A stretch of DNA of 64,000 bases from Parabacteroides merdae ATCC 43184 (GTDB lineage Bacteria; Bacteroidota; Bacteroidia; Bacteroidales; Tannerellaceae). The stretch lies in NCBI RefSeq assembly GCF_025151215.1, contig NZ_CP102286.1, positions 3,720,001-3,784,000 on the forward strand, in the 5' to 3' direction. This document shows, piece after piece, positions 42,646 through 53,513 of this stretch (positions within the stretch are counted from its first letter, which is position 1; each line of letters begins with the position of its first letter). A program made the position numbers and the translations under genes. The notes under the pieces are model-generated. The model did no database searches, was not told the origin of the DNA, and saw only the letters and a list, made by a program, of their open reading frames with translations.

Positions 42646-45186
42646 ATGAATTTTAATGAGACATATATGAAGGATTTGCTGAAGCAATGGGGGAAACATG
42701 TTGTTGCCCTGATTTTGTTTTTGGGACTGGTGATGACCTATTTTTCACCGGCGGTGTTTGATGGGAAAGTAATCATGCAGGGCGATAATATCAAGGCGAC
42801 CGGAATGGGATCAAGCCAGATGGATCAATACGCCGAGACGGCACAGCCGGGTGAGTTCAGTGTCTGGTCGGATGCGATGTTCGGAGGGATGCCGTATGTG
42901 ACAGGATATGGGCAGGCCGCACCGAGTATGCCTTCTTATTCGATTGTGGATGGTTGGTTGAAAAAGGTGGGATATGGTGATGCGGCTATGGTATTTGTCG
43001 GATTGGTGTGTTTCTACCTGCTGATGTGCGTCATGGGAGTAAACTGGTGGCTCGCGATTGCCGGGGCGTTCGCTTTTGCATTCGCATCCTATAATATCAT
43101 TATTATCGAGGCGGGGCATATCGTGAAAGCCTATGTGATCGGTTATATGCCGGTGACGTTGGCCGGTATGGCATTGCTTTTCAGGCGCTCCTATCTGTGG
43201 GGAGCCGTCTTGTTCCTGCTGGGGGTAGCCTTATCCTTGGCGAACGGGCATATCCAGATCACCTATTATCTGGTCCTGCTTTGTCTGCTGATCTATGTAG
43301 GATATGCAGTCAGAAAGATCAAGGAGAAAGCCTATGGCGAATGGTTGAAGACCTCCCTGATTATGGCCGCTTGCGTCGTATTGGCCGTATTGCCTAACGC
43401 GCAGGGGATGTATTCCAATTGGGATCTGGGACAGCACTCCATCCGTGGCGCTTCGGAGCTGACGCCGAAACCGGATGTTTCGGGCAAAGTGGAGAAGGCT
43501 TCCACCGGCTTGGATAAGGATTATGCTTTTCAATGGAGTTACGGCTGGAAAGAGTTGATGACCGTTCTTGTGCCGAATGTATATGGCGGTGGTTCGGGAG
43601 GAACGTTGGACAGCTCTTCCGAGCTATACAAGGAGTTGAAGAAAAACGGGGCCCAGGTGGGGAAAGAAGTACAGACCTATACCTATTGGGGAGATAAGAT
43701 ATTCACTTCCGGGCCGGTCTATTTCGGGGCGTTGGTCTGCTTCCTGTTCGTCTTGGGGATGTTCGTAATCCGGAACCCGATGAAATGGTGGCTGCTGGCT
43801 GGATCGGTGTTCCTGACATTCCTTGCGTTGGGACGTAATTTCGATTCTTTCAACGACCTGATGTTCCATTATCTGCCTTTGTACAATAAGTTCCGTACGG
43901 TCGAGATGGCGTTGGTGATACCGGGATTGGTATTTCCGATCGTCGCTATTTGGGGGTTGCGGGAAATCTTGGCCGAAAAAGTGGAGGAGGCTCGTTTGAA
44001 AAAAGGATTCCTTTGGGCTTTGGGGCTGACTGGAGGACTTTGTGTGATCCTTTGGCTGATGCCTTCCTTGTTGTTGGATTTCCGGTCTGCATACGATGCG
44101 CAGTTCCAGAGCCAGGTTCCGGAGTGGTATTACACGGCCTTGTTGATGGACCGTGCTTCGCTGGCTTCGGCCGATGCGTTGCGGTCTTTGATCTTCATCC
44201 TGTTGGGAGCCGGGTTGCTTGTCTGGTTCTGGAAGGCGAAGAACAAGAAGACTGCGGCGACTTTCGTAAGTGCAGGGGTGGCAGTCCTTATTTTGATTGA
44301 TCTTTGGACGGTGGATCGTCGTTATCTGAATGACAGTAATTTCGTCAGGCAGCAGCCGGCGGAGATGTACAAGGAAACGGTTGCCGACAAGGCGATTTTG
44401 CAGGATACGGGTTCGACTTTCCGTGTGTTGAACATCAATAACCCGTGGCAGGAAACGAATACTTCCTATTTCCATCATTCTATCGGAGGGTATCATGCCG
44501 TCAAGCTGCGCCGTTACCAGGAACTGATCGACCATCGGCTGGACGGTGAGTTGCGTGGGATTATCAGTGCTTTGCAGAAGGCACAGACGGCTGAAGACGT
44601 GATGTCTGCGTTGGCAGCCTGTCCTACCTTGAATATGCTGAATACCCGCTATGTCATCTATAACCCCGAACAGCAACCGTTGAAAAATCCGTATGCATTC
44701 GGGAATGCCTGGTTTGTAGACAAGCTGGATATGGTGGACAATGCGGATGCCGAGATAGAAGCCTTGAATACGATCGATCCGCTGAGAACCGCTGTGGTTG
44801 ATAAGCGTTTCCAAGAAGATTTGGAAGGATTTGTGCCGCAGAAAGATTCAACCGCAACGATCGTGTTGGAAGAATACCGTCCGAACCGTCTGACCTATAA
44901 GAGTAAAGCGGATAAGGAACAATTGGCAGTCTTCTCCGAAGTATATTACCAGCCGGGTTGGAAGGCTACGGTCGATGGCAAGGAAGTGCCTCATTTCCGT
45001 GCGGACTGGATATTGCGTGGCATGCGTGTTCCGGCAGGCGAACATACGATCGTATTCGAGTTCCGTCCGTCCGGTTATGTGACGGCTGCATACGTTTCTT
45101 CCTACAGTTCGTTCCTGATCTTGTTATTGCTGATCGCTGCGATCGGTTGGTCGGGATGGAAATATTGGAAAAAGAGTAAAAATTGA
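42646..45186 (+). CDS. YfhO-family membrane protein
   Basis: 846-residue integral membrane protein. About a dozen hydrophobic segments span roughly residues 15-565, followed by a periplasmic domain of some 250 residues and a final helix near the C-terminus (SSFLILLLLIAAIGW). The longer frame from 42547 overlaps the glycosyltransferase and is less likely than the ATG at 42646. YfhO proteins belong to the GT-C-like superfamily and glycosylate lipoteichoic acid in Bacillus; in Bacteroidales their acceptor is unknown. It probably acts with the adjacent GT2. Confidence 0.92.
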   Translation: MNFNETYMKDLLKQWGKHVVALILFLGLVMTYFSPAVFDGKVIMQGDNIKATGMGSSQMDQYAETAQPGEFSVWSDAMFGGMPYVTGYGQAAPSMPSYSIVDGWLKKVGYGDAAMVFVGLVCFYLLMCVMGVNWWLAIAGAFAFAFASYNIIIIEAGHIVKAYVIGYMPVTLAGMALLFRRSYLWGAVLFLLGVALSLANGHIQITYYLVLLCLLIYVGYAVRKIKEKAYGEWLKTSLIMAACVVLAVLPNAQGMYSNWDLGQHSIRGASELTPKPDVSGKVEKASTGLDKDYAFQWSYGWKELMTVLVPNVYGGGSGGTLDSSSELYKELKKNGAQVGKEVQTYTYWGDKIFTSGPVYFGALVCFLFVLGMFVIRNPMKWWLLAGSVFLTFLALGRNFDSFNDLMFHYLPLYNKFRTVEMALVIPGLVFPIVAIWGLREILAEKVEEARLKKGFLWALGLTGGLCVILWLMPSLLLDFRSAYDAQFQSQVPEWYYTALLMDRASLASADALRSLIFILLGAGLLVWFWKAKNKKTAATFVSAGVAVLILIDLWTVDRRYLNDSNFVRQQPAEMYKETVADKAILQDTGSTFRVLNINNPWQETNTSYFHHSIGGYHAVKLRRYQELIDHRLDGELRGIISALQKAQTAEDVMSALAACPTLNMLNTRYVIYNPEQQPLKNPYAFGNAWFVDKLDMVDNADAEIEALNTIDPLRTAVVDKRFQEDLEGFVPQKDSTATIVLEEYRPNRLTYKSKADKEQLAVFSEVYYQPGWKATVDGKEVPHFRADWILRGMRVPAGEHTIVFEFRPSGYVTAAYVSSYSSFLILLLLIAAIGWSGWKYWKKSKN

Positions 45187-45209
45187 TATTGTTCAAAAGC
45201 ATCACTTTT

Positions 45210-45244
45210 GACGGTCGTCGTGGTAATAAAGACGACCGTCTTTA
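45210..45244 (+). terminator. Terminator after the YfhO-family gene
   Basis: GACGGTCGTC (45210-45219) and GACGACCGTC (45231-45240) form a 10-bp stem with an 11-base loop, followed by TTTAT. Confidence 0.75.
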
Positions 45245-45311
45245 TCCCGATGAAGTCAATGTTCGTATGGGATGAAGACGGTTGTCTTGACAATGACTTT
45301 TGGGAGTCTTT

Positions 45312-46310
45312 TTATTTGTAGAACGTCTTTTGGAATGCCGAAAACTCTTCCTTTTTCAAAACCAGCCTGTTCCAGGCAGCATCTAAAAATCCACAACCGT
45401 ATCCTGACAGTTGGATAAAGGAGGCGATAATCGACAGGAAGCCGATTTTGATGCTTTTATTCTGAATCGAAGAATCCGCAAAGATAAGCAAACAGAAAAG
45501 TCCGAGCGGCAATAAACTCCAAGTGCAGAAGAGGCTTCCGACCAGGAAAAAGAGTACTCCTAATGTAAAGGCCGCCGGCAATAGATGTACCAGTTTAAGC
45601 GAGTCCGGATATTTCTTGTACAAATTGATACGGGCGATGCCGGAATTATAAACCTGGCGGAAGAACTTGTGCCAATCCGTACGTCTCTTGTGATATACCC
45701 AGGCCGAGGGAAACAGGCATACTTTGTAGCCGTTCTTGAATAGGCGGATACTGAAATCGATATCTTCCCCGAAGCGCATGGGGGAGAAGCCGTCTAACGC
45801 TTCGTAGGTGCTTTTCCGGATTCCCATGTTGAAGCTGCGGGGGTAGAACTTATCCATCTTCTTTTTGCCGCCACGAATGCCGCCTGTCGTAAAGAAGGAG
45901 GTCATGGAGTAGTTGATGGCTTTCTGCACGTCCGTAAAGCTGTCAGAGGCCTTGTCCGGCCCTCCGAAAGCGTCCGCCCCGGTTTCCTTCAGTTCCTTGT
46001 TTACCGATTTGATGTAGTCGGGAGGCAGGATGCAATCTGAATCGAGAACGATCAGGTAATCGCCTTTGCTCTGCTTCGCCCCGTAGTTACGGGCATTGCC
46101 CGGACCGCCATTAGGAATATAGGAATAGGAAACATCCAACTTATCTTTGAAAGCTTCGACTACATGCTGGCAAGTCTCCTTCGAGCCGTCTTCGACGATG
46201 ACGACTTCGAAGTTTGTTTCACTCTGCCGTGTAAGGCTGTCCAATAACTCCTCTACCTCGTTGGGACGGTTGTAGACAGGGATGATAAGGGATAAATGGG
46301 ATGTTGCCAT
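45312..46310 (-). CDS. Membrane-associated family-2 glycosyltransferase
   Basis: 332 residues. The GT-A core has LSLIIPVYNRPNEVEELLDS, VVIVEDGSKE, the DSD motif in LIVLDSDCILPPDYIK and RFGEDIDFSIRLFKNGYKV. Two or three C-terminal hydrophobic helices (about 240-295) anchor it in the membrane. This arrangement resembles Bacteroidetes GT2 enzymes that act on lipid-linked acceptors. It is two bases downstream of a methyltransferase gene on the same strand. Confidence 0.92.
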   Translation of the reverse strand: MATSHLSLIIPVYNRPNEVEELLDSLTRQSETNFEVVIVEDGSKETCQHVVEAFKDKLDVSYSYIPNGGPGNARNYGAKQSKGDYLIVLDSDCILPPDYIKSVNKELKETGADAFGGPDKASDSFTDVQKAINYSMTSFFTTGGIRGGKKKMDKFYPRSFNMGIRKSTYEALDGFSPMRFGEDIDFSIRLFKNGYKVCLFPSAWVYHKRRTDWHKFFRQVYNSGIARINLYKKYPDSLKLVHLLPAAFTLGVLFFLVGSLFCTWSLLPLGLFCLLIFADSSIQNKSIKIGFLSIIASFIQLSGYGCGFLDAAWNRLVLKKEEFSAFQKTFYK

Positions 46311-46312
46311 AT

Positions 46313-47086
46313 TTATGAATTCTTTAAGATGTAATATCCGCAGGTTGTATAGAAGTTACGGATATACGGGATATTCAGGAATCTCCATAGTCTGCGGGGA
46401 CGGAGATTGAATTTTGTTTCGTAATTAGGGTTGATGAAATAGAGGACTTCTTCGACTATCCGGTATTTTTCTTTGTGCACGATCGAGAGAAAACGTTCCA
46501 ATGAAATGCCGGTATCTTTGATTTCCAAAAGTCCTCCGGGATTGACATTCCCCCATTCCAGCACTTTTTTATATACGGGACGGGGCAATAGATGGAACCA
46601 GGGCAAATGGCTTAGGAGCTTGTTGTTGCAAATCTGCTGGTGACCTCCGAATGGATTTTGCCAGGGTGGAAAGGCTACGAAAATAATACCGTGAGGACTT
46701 AAGAACCTCTTTATAAAAGGCAAGAATAATTCTTGGTTGGGGATGTGTTCTATCACATCCCGGATGATGATAATGTCGAACTTGTTGTGCAGTTCGGTTA
46801 CTTTGTAGATATCCTCGCAGATCAATGTCAAGTTTCTGTTGTTGGGATGTACGCTGTAGATTTCTTTTGCGATTGCAATCTGGCCTCCGTTGATGTCTAT
46901 GCCGGTCACTTGGCAACCGAGATCCAGAAAGGGCTTTATGTTTCCTCCTTCCCCGCAACCGATTTCGAGAATGTGGGAATCTGCCGTAATCGGTTTATGC
47001 TTTTCAATGAAAGGTATTACATATTTTTGTGTCGTAATACTTTGTTCGTTGAAATATAGTTGTCTGTCAGCGTGTCTTTTTTGCAT
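46313..47086 (-). CDS. Class I SAM-dependent methyltransferase
   Basis: 257 residues with the AdoMet motif HILEIGCGEGGNIKPFLDLG (about residues 40-60), acidic loop TGIDINGGQIAIAK, and post-II motif IIIIRDVIEHIPNQE. It belongs to the UbiE/Methyltransf_11-like class. Next to a membrane GT2, it may methylate a sugar or lipid carrier, but the target is unknown. A hypothetical operon with the GT2 is implied by the two-base gap. Confidence 0.9.
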   Translation of the reverse strand: MQKRHADRQLYFNEQSITTQKYVIPFIEKHKPITADSHILEIGCGEGGNIKPFLDLGCQVTGIDINGGQIAIAKEIYSVHPNNRNLTLICEDIYKVTELHNKFDIIIIRDVIEHIPNQELFLPFIKRFLSPHGIIFVAFPPWQNPFGGHQQICNNKLLSHLPWFHLLPRPVYKKVLEWGNVNPGGLLEIKDTGISLERFLSIVHKEKYRIVEEVLYFINPNYETKFNLRPRRLWRFLNIPYIRNFYTTCGYYILKNS

Positions 47087-47091
47087 ATCTA

Positions 47092-47144
47092 CAAAATAAA
47101 AAAGAGGGTGTGCCGAAAGCCTTCATACTTTTGAGCACACCCTC
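47092..47144 (-). terminator. Terminator of the adenosylhomocysteinase gene
   Basis: GAGGGTGTGC (47104-47113) and GCACACCCTC (47135-47144) form a 10-bp stem. On the minus strand it is followed by TTTTTTATTTTG. Confidence 0.85.
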
Positions 47145-47151
47145 AGATATA

Positions 47152-48570
47152 TTAATATCTGTAATGTTCGGCCTTATAAGGTCCTTCGACCGGTACGCCG
47201 ATGTAATCGGCTTGCTTCTGAGTCAGTTTGGACAGTTTGACGCCGATGCGCTCCAGGTGGAGGCGGGCAACTTCTTCGTCCAAACGTTTCGGCAGGCGGT
47301 AGACACCTATTTCGTAAGGCATTGTCCACAAATCCATCTGGGCCAAGACTTGATTTGTGAAGGAGTTGCTCATTACGAAAGAAGGATGGCCTGTCGCGCA
47401 ACCCAAGTTCACCAAGCGGCCTTCTGCCAACAGGAAGATAGAGTTGCCTGTCGGGAATGTGTACTTGTCAACCTGCGGTTTGATGTTGGTGTGCTGGATG
47501 TTCGGATAGTTCACCAGCTTGTCGACCTGGATTTCGTTGTCGAAATGGCCGATGTTGCAAACGATGGCCTGGTCTTTCATCTGGGCCATATGTTCGATGG
47601 TGATGATGTCGCAGTTACCGGTGGTCGTAACGAAAACGTTGCCTTCCTTGACGGCTTCTTCCATTGTCGTCACTTCGAAGCCTTCCATGGCGGCTTGCAG
47701 GGCGCAAATCGGATCGATCTCCGTGATCAGGACACGGGCTCCGTAAGAGCGCATGGAGTGGGCACAGCCTTTCCCTACGTCGCCATATCCGGCTACTACC
47801 ACGACTTTGCCGGCGATCATCACGTCGGTAGCGCGCTTGATGCCGTCGGCCAGTGATTCGCGGCAACCGTACAGGTTGTCGAATTTCGATTTCGTAACGG
47901 AGTCGTTGACATTGATGGCCGGAACCAGCAGTTCACCTTTTTCCATCATTTGGTACAGGCGGTGTACGCCGGTAGTCGTTTCTTCGGAGACACCTTTCAT
48001 TTCGGCGATCGTGCGGTGCCAACGGGTATTGTCTTCAGCCAGGATACGGTTTAAGGTATCCAGGATGACCTGTTCTTCGTGATTGCCACCTTTGCGGTTG
48101 ATCGTTTCGGCATCGTTCTCTGCCCGGTAACCCATATGAACCAGCAGGGATGCGTCGCCACCGTCATCCACAATCATGTGCGGACCTTTGCCGTCGGGGA
48201 AACGGAGTGCCATGTCGGTACACCACCAGTATTCTTCCAGTGTTTCACCCTTCCAGGCGAAAACGGGAACACCATCGGCAGCGATGGCTGCGGCAGCGTG
48301 GTCCTGTGTAGAGAAGATGTTGCAGCTTGCCCAGCGAACATCTGCTCCCAACGCAACTAATGTTTCGATTAACACTGCGGTCTGAATCGTCATGTGCAGT
48401 GAGCCGGTGATACGAGCTCCTTTCAGAGGTTTCTGATCGGCGTACTTCTTGCGAAGTGCCATAAGTCCCGGCATTTCGTGTTCGGCGATCTCGATTTCTT
48501 TACGACCGAATTCAGCCAAACTCATATCTGCCACTTTATAAGGCAGATTAGTTGGAAATAATTGTGACAT
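47152..48570 (-). CDS. ahcY: Adenosylhomocysteinase (S-adenosylhomocysteine hydrolase)
   Basis: Hydrolyses S-adenosylhomocysteine to adenosine and homocysteine, keeping methylation running. 472 residues. [18 protein letters not shown] and [13 protein letters not shown] are substrate-domain motifs; the NAD+ site is [21 protein letters not shown]; the C-terminus is YKAEHYRY, which reaches into the neighbouring subunit's cofactor site. A TACCTTTG box lies 27-34 bases upstream of the start. Confidence 0.97.
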   Translation of the reverse strand: MSQLFPTNLPYKVADMSLAEFGRKEIEIAEHEMPGLMALRKKYADQKPLKGARITGSLHMTIQTAVLIETLVALGADVRWASCNIFSTQDHAAAAIAADGVPVFAWKGETLEEYWWCTDMALRFPDGKGPHMIVDDGGDASLLVHMGYRAENDAETINRKGGNHEEQVILDTLNRILAEDNTRWHRTIAEMKGVSEETTTGVHRLYQMMEKGELLVPAINVNDSVTKSKFDNLYGCRESLADGIKRATDVMIAGKVVVVAGYGDVGKGCAHSMRSYGARVLITEIDPICALQAAMEGFEVTTMEEAVKEGNVFVTTTGNCDIITIEHMAQMKDQAIVCNIGHFDNEIQVDKLVNYPNIQHTNIKPQVDKYTFPTGNSIFLLAEGRLVNLGCATGHPSFVMSNSFTNQVLAQMDLWTMPYEIGVYRLPKRLDEEVARLHLERIGVKLSKLTQKQADYIGVPVEGPYKAEHYRY

Positions 48571-48596
48571 AAATTGATACTAAAATGTTAATGCTG

Positions 48597-48604
48597 CAAA
48601 GGTA
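48597..48604 (-). promoter_or_regulatory. -7 box (TACCTTTG) of ahcY
   Basis: Minus-strand TACCTTTG matches the consensus, placed about 27 bases upstream of the ATG at 48570. Confidence 0.6.
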
Positions 48605-48614
48605 GTAAAAAAAA

Positions 48615-50270
48615 TCATACCGGAGTGATTCCCTGGTCGGCCAATAACTTCAATCCTAAATCCTTCAGTTTGAACTTCTGGATCTTTCCGCTACCGGTCA
48701 TGGGGTAGGTGTCGACAAAGAATATGTATTTCGGAATCTTATGCCGGGCGATCTTTCCGCGACAGAAGTCCTTGACGATATCTTCCGTCATGGTGACGCC
48801 TTCGTGCAGGATGATAAAGGCTCCCACTTCCTCCCCGTATTTCTTGGAGGGAACGGCAGCGACCTGCACATCTTTCACGCCTTTCAGGTGATAGAGGAAT
48901 TCCTCCAGCTCACGGGGGTAGATGTTTTCTCCTCCCCGGATAATCATGTCCTTGATGCGTCCGGTGATGCGGTAGTTGCCATGTTCGTCTTTCACGCCCA
49001 GGTCGCCACTGTGCAGGAAGCCGTCTTTGTCGATGACCTCGGCCGTGGCTGCCGGGTTGTTGTAATAGCCTTTCATGGTGTTGTAACCTCGGTTGCACAT
49101 TTCACCTTGTACGCCTACCGGACATTCTTCGCCCGTTTCCGGATCGATCACGCGGACTTCGGTGAATTCGTAATCACGGCCTACCGTATTGTAGCGGACT
49201 TCCGCCGGATCGTCGATGCGCGAATGTGTCATGCCGGGCGATGCTTCCGTCAACCCGTATACGCTGGTCACACGCATGAACATTTTTTCTTCCACCTGTT
49301 TCATCAGTTCCACAGGGCAAAGGGAGCCTGCCATGATGCCGGTGCGGAGGGAGGTCAGGTCGAACATGCTGAACATCGGGTGATTGAGCTCGGCGATGAA
49401 CATGGTCGGAACGCCATAAAGGGCCGTGCACCGTTCCTTGTGGATGGAGGCGAGTACGACCAGCGGATCGAATTTTTCGACCATGACTTGTGTGCATCCA
49501 TGCGTCAAGACGTTCATGGAGGCGAGCACGACACCGAAGCAGTGGAACAGAGGTACGCAGCAGCATAGTTTGTCGTCTGCCGTGAATTTCATGTGTTCTC
49601 CTGTCAACAATCCGTTGTTGGCAATGTTATAGTGCGTCAGCATGACCCCTTTGGGAAAGCCGGTCGTGCCGGATGTATATTGCATGTTCACGACGTCGTG
49701 CGGGGTCACCAGCTTTTTGGCTTCCAACAGTGTCTCGTCACTGACGTTTTCGCCTAAAAGCAGCAGTTCGGGAGTGTTGTACATTCCTCTGTATTTCTCC
49801 TGCCCGATGTAAACTACATTCTTCAGAACCGGGAAACGTTTGCTTTTCAGGTAGCCACGTTGTGATTCCTTCAGTTCGGGCAACATGGTATATACCATGT
49901 CGACATAACTTCCGTCGAACACGCCGTCGGTAATGCATAATGTATGGATATCCGCGTTTTCGACCAGGAATTCCAGTTCGCTCTGCTTGTAGTTGGTATT
50001 GACGGTAACGGCCACTGCTCCGATCTTGGCGGCAGCATACAGGAATGTAAGCCAGTCGGGGACATTGGTCGCCCAGATGCCGACATGCGTGCCATGTTTG
50101 ATCCCGATCGAAAGCATGCCTTTCGCCATCCGGTCTACACGTTCGTTGAATTCCTTCCAGGTGAAACGGAGGTCGCGGTCGGAATATACCAGATATTCCT
50201 TGTCGGGTGTCGTCTCGGCCCAATGTTCCATCCACTGGCCGAGCGTCTTATCTTGTAATTGAATGTCCAT
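48615..50270 (-). CDS. AMP-forming acyl-CoA synthetase
   Basis: Activates a carboxylic acid to its CoA thioester through an acyl-adenylate. 551 residues. The phosphate-binding loop is [19 protein letters not shown] (about 205-225), the adenylate motif is [16 protein letters not shown], and [20 protein letters not shown] plus the terminal Lys in [14 protein letters not shown] complete the A5-A10 set. Overall it resembles FadD3/medium-chain synthetases. It sits 12 bases downstream of an XRE-cupin regulator that is likely to be co-transcribed and may sense the acid or its CoA ester. Confidence 0.94.
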   Translation of the reverse strand: MDIQLQDKTLGQWMEHWAETTPDKEYLVYSDRDLRFTWKEFNERVDRMAKGMLSIGIKHGTHVGIWATNVPDWLTFLYAAAKIGAVAVTVNTNYKQSELEFLVENADIHTLCITDGVFDGSYVDMVYTMLPELKESQRGYLKSKRFPVLKNVVYIGQEKYRGMYNTPELLLLGENVSDETLLEAKKLVTPHDVVNMQYTSGTTGFPKGVMLTHYNIANNGLLTGEHMKFTADDKLCCCVPLFHCFGVVLASMNVLTHGCTQVMVEKFDPLVVLASIHKERCTALYGVPTMFIAELNHPMFSMFDLTSLRTGIMAGSLCPVELMKQVEEKMFMRVTSVYGLTEASPGMTHSRIDDPAEVRYNTVGRDYEFTEVRVIDPETGEECPVGVQGEMCNRGYNTMKGYYNNPAATAEVIDKDGFLHSGDLGVKDEHGNYRITGRIKDMIIRGGENIYPRELEEFLYHLKGVKDVQVAAVPSKKYGEEVGAFIILHEGVTMTEDIVKDFCRGKIARHKIPKYIFFVDTYPMTGSGKIQKFKLKDLGLKLLADQGITPV

Positions 50271-50282
50271 AGAAGCTGCAGA

Positions 50283-50873
50283 TTAATAGGGGGTGTAGAT
50301 GACTCCGAGGATTTTCGCCGTATTGTCGGCAGCGGCATGTACATGGTGGGCGACGATAGAATCGTAGTAGATGCTGTCGCCTTCTTCCAGGATATAGGTA
50401 TTCTTGCCATAGTTGATTTCGAGGATACCTTCCAGTACATAGATGAATTCTTCCCCTTCGTGTGTGGAGAGGACGAAATCCACCCCTTCTTCGCTTGGAG
50501 CGACATCGATCAGGAACGGTTCCATATGGCGGCCCGACTTGTCTTGTGACAGCGAATGGTATTCCATGTGTTTGCGTGCCTTGCTGTCGTTGTTGCTGAA
50601 ACCGATGCTGTTTGTGTCGTTGCTATCTTTCTTGCGGCAAATGACGGGGCCCAGTTCGGACTGATCGTCCAGGAATGTGCCCAGGCGTACGCCTAATACG
50701 CGGGCTATCTTGATTAGCGGGGCGAGAGACGGAAAGTCTATATTGCCCTCGATACGTTCTATTTGTTCGATACTCAGACCTGAGCGTTCGGATACTTCCT
50801 GGGTGGAAAGTTGTTTGGATTCACGGATACTTTTGATTTTAGCTCCTATGATTTTGTTGTTTCCCATGAGCAT
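50283..50873 (-). CDS. XRE-family transcriptional regulator with C-terminal cupin domain
   Basis: 196 residues. The helix-turn-helix (about 10-65) reads IKSIRESKQLSTQEVSERSG; a cupin domain (about 115-195) includes EGEEFIYVLEGILEINYG and YDSIVAHHVHAAADN with metal-type histidines. Such regulators bind a small ligand through the cupin. It precedes the acyl-CoA synthetase gene by 12 bases. A Met two codons later (50867) is an alternative start. Confidence 0.93.
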   Translation of the reverse strand: MLMGNNKIIGAKIKSIRESKQLSTQEVSERSGLSIEQIERIEGNIDFPSLAPLIKIARVLGVRLGTFLDDQSELGPVICRKKDSNDTNSIGFSNNDSKARKHMEYHSLSQDKSGRHMEPFLIDVAPSEEGVDFVLSTHEGEEFIYVLEGILEINYGKNTYILEEGDSIYYDSIVAHHVHAAADNTAKILGVIYTPY

Positions 50874-50960
50874 TATATGTTTATTGTTTATTGAATCTTT
50901 TAATTTGTAACAGAACGGCGCAAAATTACATTAAATTTTCATTAAACAAAGGTATTAGGT

Positions 50961-50997
50961 AAAAGAAAAAAGGATGACCCCCGTGGAGACCATCCTT
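50961..50997 (-). terminator. Terminator of rpsO
   Basis: On the minus strand a GC-rich stem opening AAGGATGGTC and closing GTCATCCTT, with wobble pairs inside, is followed by a T-rich run (A-rich 50961-50970 on the plus strand). Confidence 0.8.
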
Positions 50998-51024
50998 TTG
51001 AACTTCTTGCGAAGAAATTGTTTC

Positions 51025-51294
51025 TTACTTTCTGATACCAAGCTCTTTGATGATAGCACGATATCTTTCGATATCAACCTTGATCAGGTAATCCAGTAAA
51101 CGACGACGCTTACCTACCAACATTTTCAGAGCTCTTTCGGAGCTATGGTCTTTGTGATTAGCCTTCAAGTGTTCAGTCAAATGTGCGATACGAACTGTGA
51201 ACAGTGCGATCTGGCTTTCTGCAGAACCTGTGTTGGTTGCAGACTTGCCATACTTTTCGAAAATCTCTTTTTTCTTTGCTGAATCTAAAAACAT
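51025..51294 (-). CDS. rpsO: 30S ribosomal protein S15
   Basis: 89-residue small-subunit protein binding 16S rRNA and S6/S18. Signature text: KSATNTGSAESQIALFTVRI, HLTEHLKANHKDHSSERAL and KRRRLLDYLIKVDIERY, all invariant in S15. It is monocistronic, with a -7 box about 50 bases upstream and a terminator downstream. It is divergent from typA. Confidence 0.98.
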   Translation of the reverse strand: MFLDSAKKKEIFEKYGKSATNTGSAESQIALFTVRIAHLTEHLKANHKDHSSERALKMLVGKRRRLLDYLIKVDIERYRAIIKELGIRK

Positions 51295-51342
51295 GATTCT
51301 TGTGTACTTTAATAAATTAATACTATGTTATCTAAGCGGGGA

Positions 51343-51350
51343 CAAAGGTA
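51343..51350 (-). promoter_or_regulatory. -7 box (TACCTTTG) of rpsO
   Basis: Minus-strand TACCTTTG, 49-56 bases upstream of the start codon. Confidence 0.6.
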
Positions 51351-51438
51351 GGGATTCATTTTTGATTGACAAATCTTTTTATGTATCTTTTTTTATTTTG
51401 AAGTGTCAATGTCATATACTTCTCGCAAATTTATTGTA

Positions 51439-51446
51439 ATTTTGCG
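51439..51446 (+). promoter_or_regulatory. -7 box (TAATTTTG) of typA
   Basis: TAATTTTG fits TAnnTTTG and ends 19 bases before the ATG at 51466, giving a short leader. Confidence 0.55.
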
Positions 51447-51465
51447 GCCAATAAATTAGTTTTCA

Positions 51466-53262
51466 ATGCAAAAGATTAGAAACATCGCGATTATCGCGCA
51501 CGTAGACCACGGTAAGACAACGCTCGTGGATAAGATGTTATTAGCCGGTAAGCTTTTCCGTGAAGGACAGGCAGAGCCGGATCAGTTCCTGGACAATAAT
51601 GACCTGGAACGCGAACGAGGGATTACGATCCTTGCCAAAAATGTATCTATTAATTATAAAGGTTATAAAATCAACATTATCGATACTCCGGGACACGCCG
51701 ACTTCGGAGGTGAAGTGGAACGCGTATTGAACATGGCTGACGGTTGCTTGTTGCTGGTCGATGCTTTCGAAGGCCCGATGCCGCAGACTCGTTTCGTGCT
51801 TCAGAAGGCTATCCAGTTAGGCTTGAAACCGATTGTGGTCATTAATAAGGTAGACAAGCCGAATTGTCGTCCGGAAGAGGTGCAGGAAATGGTGTTCGAC
51901 CTGATGTTCAGTCTTGATGCAACGGAGGAACAGCTCGACTTCCCGACGATCTACGGTTCTGCCAAGCAGGGTTGGATGTCGGAAGATTGGAAAGAGCCGA
52001 AGGAAGATATTACCGCTTTGCTGGATGCTATCATCCAGTATATTCCGGAACCCCAGGTATTGGAAGGCTCTTCCCAGATGTTGATTACTTCGTTGGACTA
52101 TTCCAAGTATGTAGGCCGTATCGCTGTGGGGCGCGTGCATCGTGGCGAACTGCGCGAAGGACAGGAGATCATGCTTTGCAAGCGTGACGGATCGATGGTG
52201 AAATCGAAGATCAAGGAAATCGACGTGTTCGAAGGGCTGGGGCGTACGAAAGTAGATGCTGTCCAGTCCGGTGATATCTGTGCGATTATCGGTGTGGAAG
52301 GTTTTGAAATCGGTGAAACGATTGCCGATGCCAATGATCCGGAACCGCTGCCGACGATTGCTATCGACGAACCGACGATGTCTATGTTGTTTACGATCAA
52401 TAACTCTCCGTTTTTCGGGAAAGATGGCAAGTTCGTGACATCTCGCCATATATATGATCGTTTGATGAAAGAACTGGACAAGAACCTTGCCTTGCGAGTG
52501 GTTCCGACAGATTCTGCCGATTCTTGGTTGGTGTATGGACGCGGTGTTCTCCACTTGTCTGTCCTGATCGAAACCATGCGTCGTGAAGGTTACGAGTTGC
52601 AGGTTGGTCAGCCGCAGGTCATTATCAAGGAAATCGACGGTGAGAAATGCGAACCGGTCGAACAGTTGACGGTCAATCTGCCGGAAGAATGTTCCAGCCG
52701 TATCATCGATATGGTAACCAAGCGCAAGGGTGAAATGACGATGATGGAAAGCAAGAACGACCGTATGCATCTGGAATTCACGATTCCTTCCCGTGGTATT
52801 ATCGGTTTGAATAATGCTGTTTTGACTGCGTCAGCTGGTGAAGCGATCATGGCGCACCGTTTCCTCGAATACCAGCCGTGGAAGGGAGAGATCGAACGCC
52901 GTACGAATGGTTCTATCATCGCGATGGAAACAGGTACTGCCTATGCTTATGCTTTGAATAACTTGCAATCCCGTGGACGTTTCTTTATTGCTCCAGGCGA
53001 TGAGGTGTATGCCGGACAGGTTGTTGGCGAGCATACGAAAGACAATGACTTGGTGGTTAACGTGACGAAGTCGAAGAAGCTGACGAATATGCGTGCTTCC
53101 GGTTCGGATGATAAAGTGTCTTTGGCTCCTCCTACGGTGTTCAGCCTGGAAGATGCTTTGGAATATATCAAAGGCGATGAATATGTAGAAATCACCCCGA
53201 ACAGCATGCGTATGCGCAAAATCATCCTTGACGAACTTGAACGTAAGCGCCAGGGAAGATAA
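51466..53262 (+). CDS. typA: Translational GTPase TypA/BipA
   Basis: Ribosome-associated GTPase involved in 50S assembly and stress adaptation. 598 residues, normal for the family. G motifs: [15 protein letters not shown], the switch [27 protein letters not shown] and NKVDKPNC. The C-terminal domains include [20 protein letters not shown] and the BipA-specific end [19 protein letters not shown]. Monocistronic, with terminator at 53284-53329. Confidence 0.98.
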   Translation: MQKIRNIAIIAHVDHGKTTLVDKMLLAGKLFREGQAEPDQFLDNNDLERERGITILAKNVSINYKGYKINIIDTPGHADFGGEVERVLNMADGCLLLVDAFEGPMPQTRFVLQKAIQLGLKPIVVINKVDKPNCRPEEVQEMVFDLMFSLDATEEQLDFPTIYGSAKQGWMSEDWKEPKEDITALLDAIIQYIPEPQVLEGSSQMLITSLDYSKYVGRIAVGRVHRGELREGQEIMLCKRDGSMVKSKIKEIDVFEGLGRTKVDAVQSGDICAIIGVEGFEIGETIADANDPEPLPTIAIDEPTMSMLFTINNSPFFGKDGKFVTSRHIYDRLMKELDKNLALRVVPTDSADSWLVYGRGVLHLSVLIETMRREGYELQVGQPQVIIKEIDGEKCEPVEQLTVNLPEECSSRIIDMVTKRKGEMTMMESKNDRMHLEFTIPSRGIIGLNNAVLTASAGEAIMAHRFLEYQPWKGEIERRTNGSIIAMETGTAYAYALNNLQSRGRFFIAPGDEVYAGQVVGEHTKDNDLVVNVTKSKKLTNMRASGSDDKVSLAPPTVFSLEDALEYIKGDEYVEITPNSMRMRKIILDELERKRQGR

Positions 53263-53283
53263 AAGCTATCACAACATAATCGC

Positions 53284-53329
53284 GCCGATAATGCAAATCA
53301 TACTTGGACTTGCGTTATCGGCTTTTTTT
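53284..53329 (+). terminator. Terminator of typA
   Basis: GCCGATAATGCAA (53284-53296) and TTGCGTTATCGGC (53310-53322) form a 13-bp stem with one G-U pair and a 13-base loop, followed by TTTTTTTG. Confidence 0.93.
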
Positions 53330-53513
53330 GTTTTAATTCCAAATACATGCACTACTAATCCTATTTATATCGGGAGGGCAGTTTGTAAATCGTATTCAAA
53401 CGTGGTACGGTTGTTGATTGTCAAATTAATAATGAATAATATCAAAAAATAAGGGGAGGCATTTGCGTATACTGATTATTTTTGTCCTATTAAGTAAAAA
53501 ACTTTAAAGGAAA

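Noticed and set aside
43624..44814. 396-codon minus-strand ORF in the YfhO-family gene
   Set aside because: Gln/Arg-rich shadow frame opposite a clearly coding membrane protein.
51817..52770. 317-codon minus-strand ORF opposite typA
   Set aside because: Shadow of a universally conserved GTPase gene.
53263..53513. Small gene between typA and the C69 peptidase (ORF 53228-53452)
   Set aside because: It spans the typA 3' end and its terminator and has no start or composition supporting a gene.
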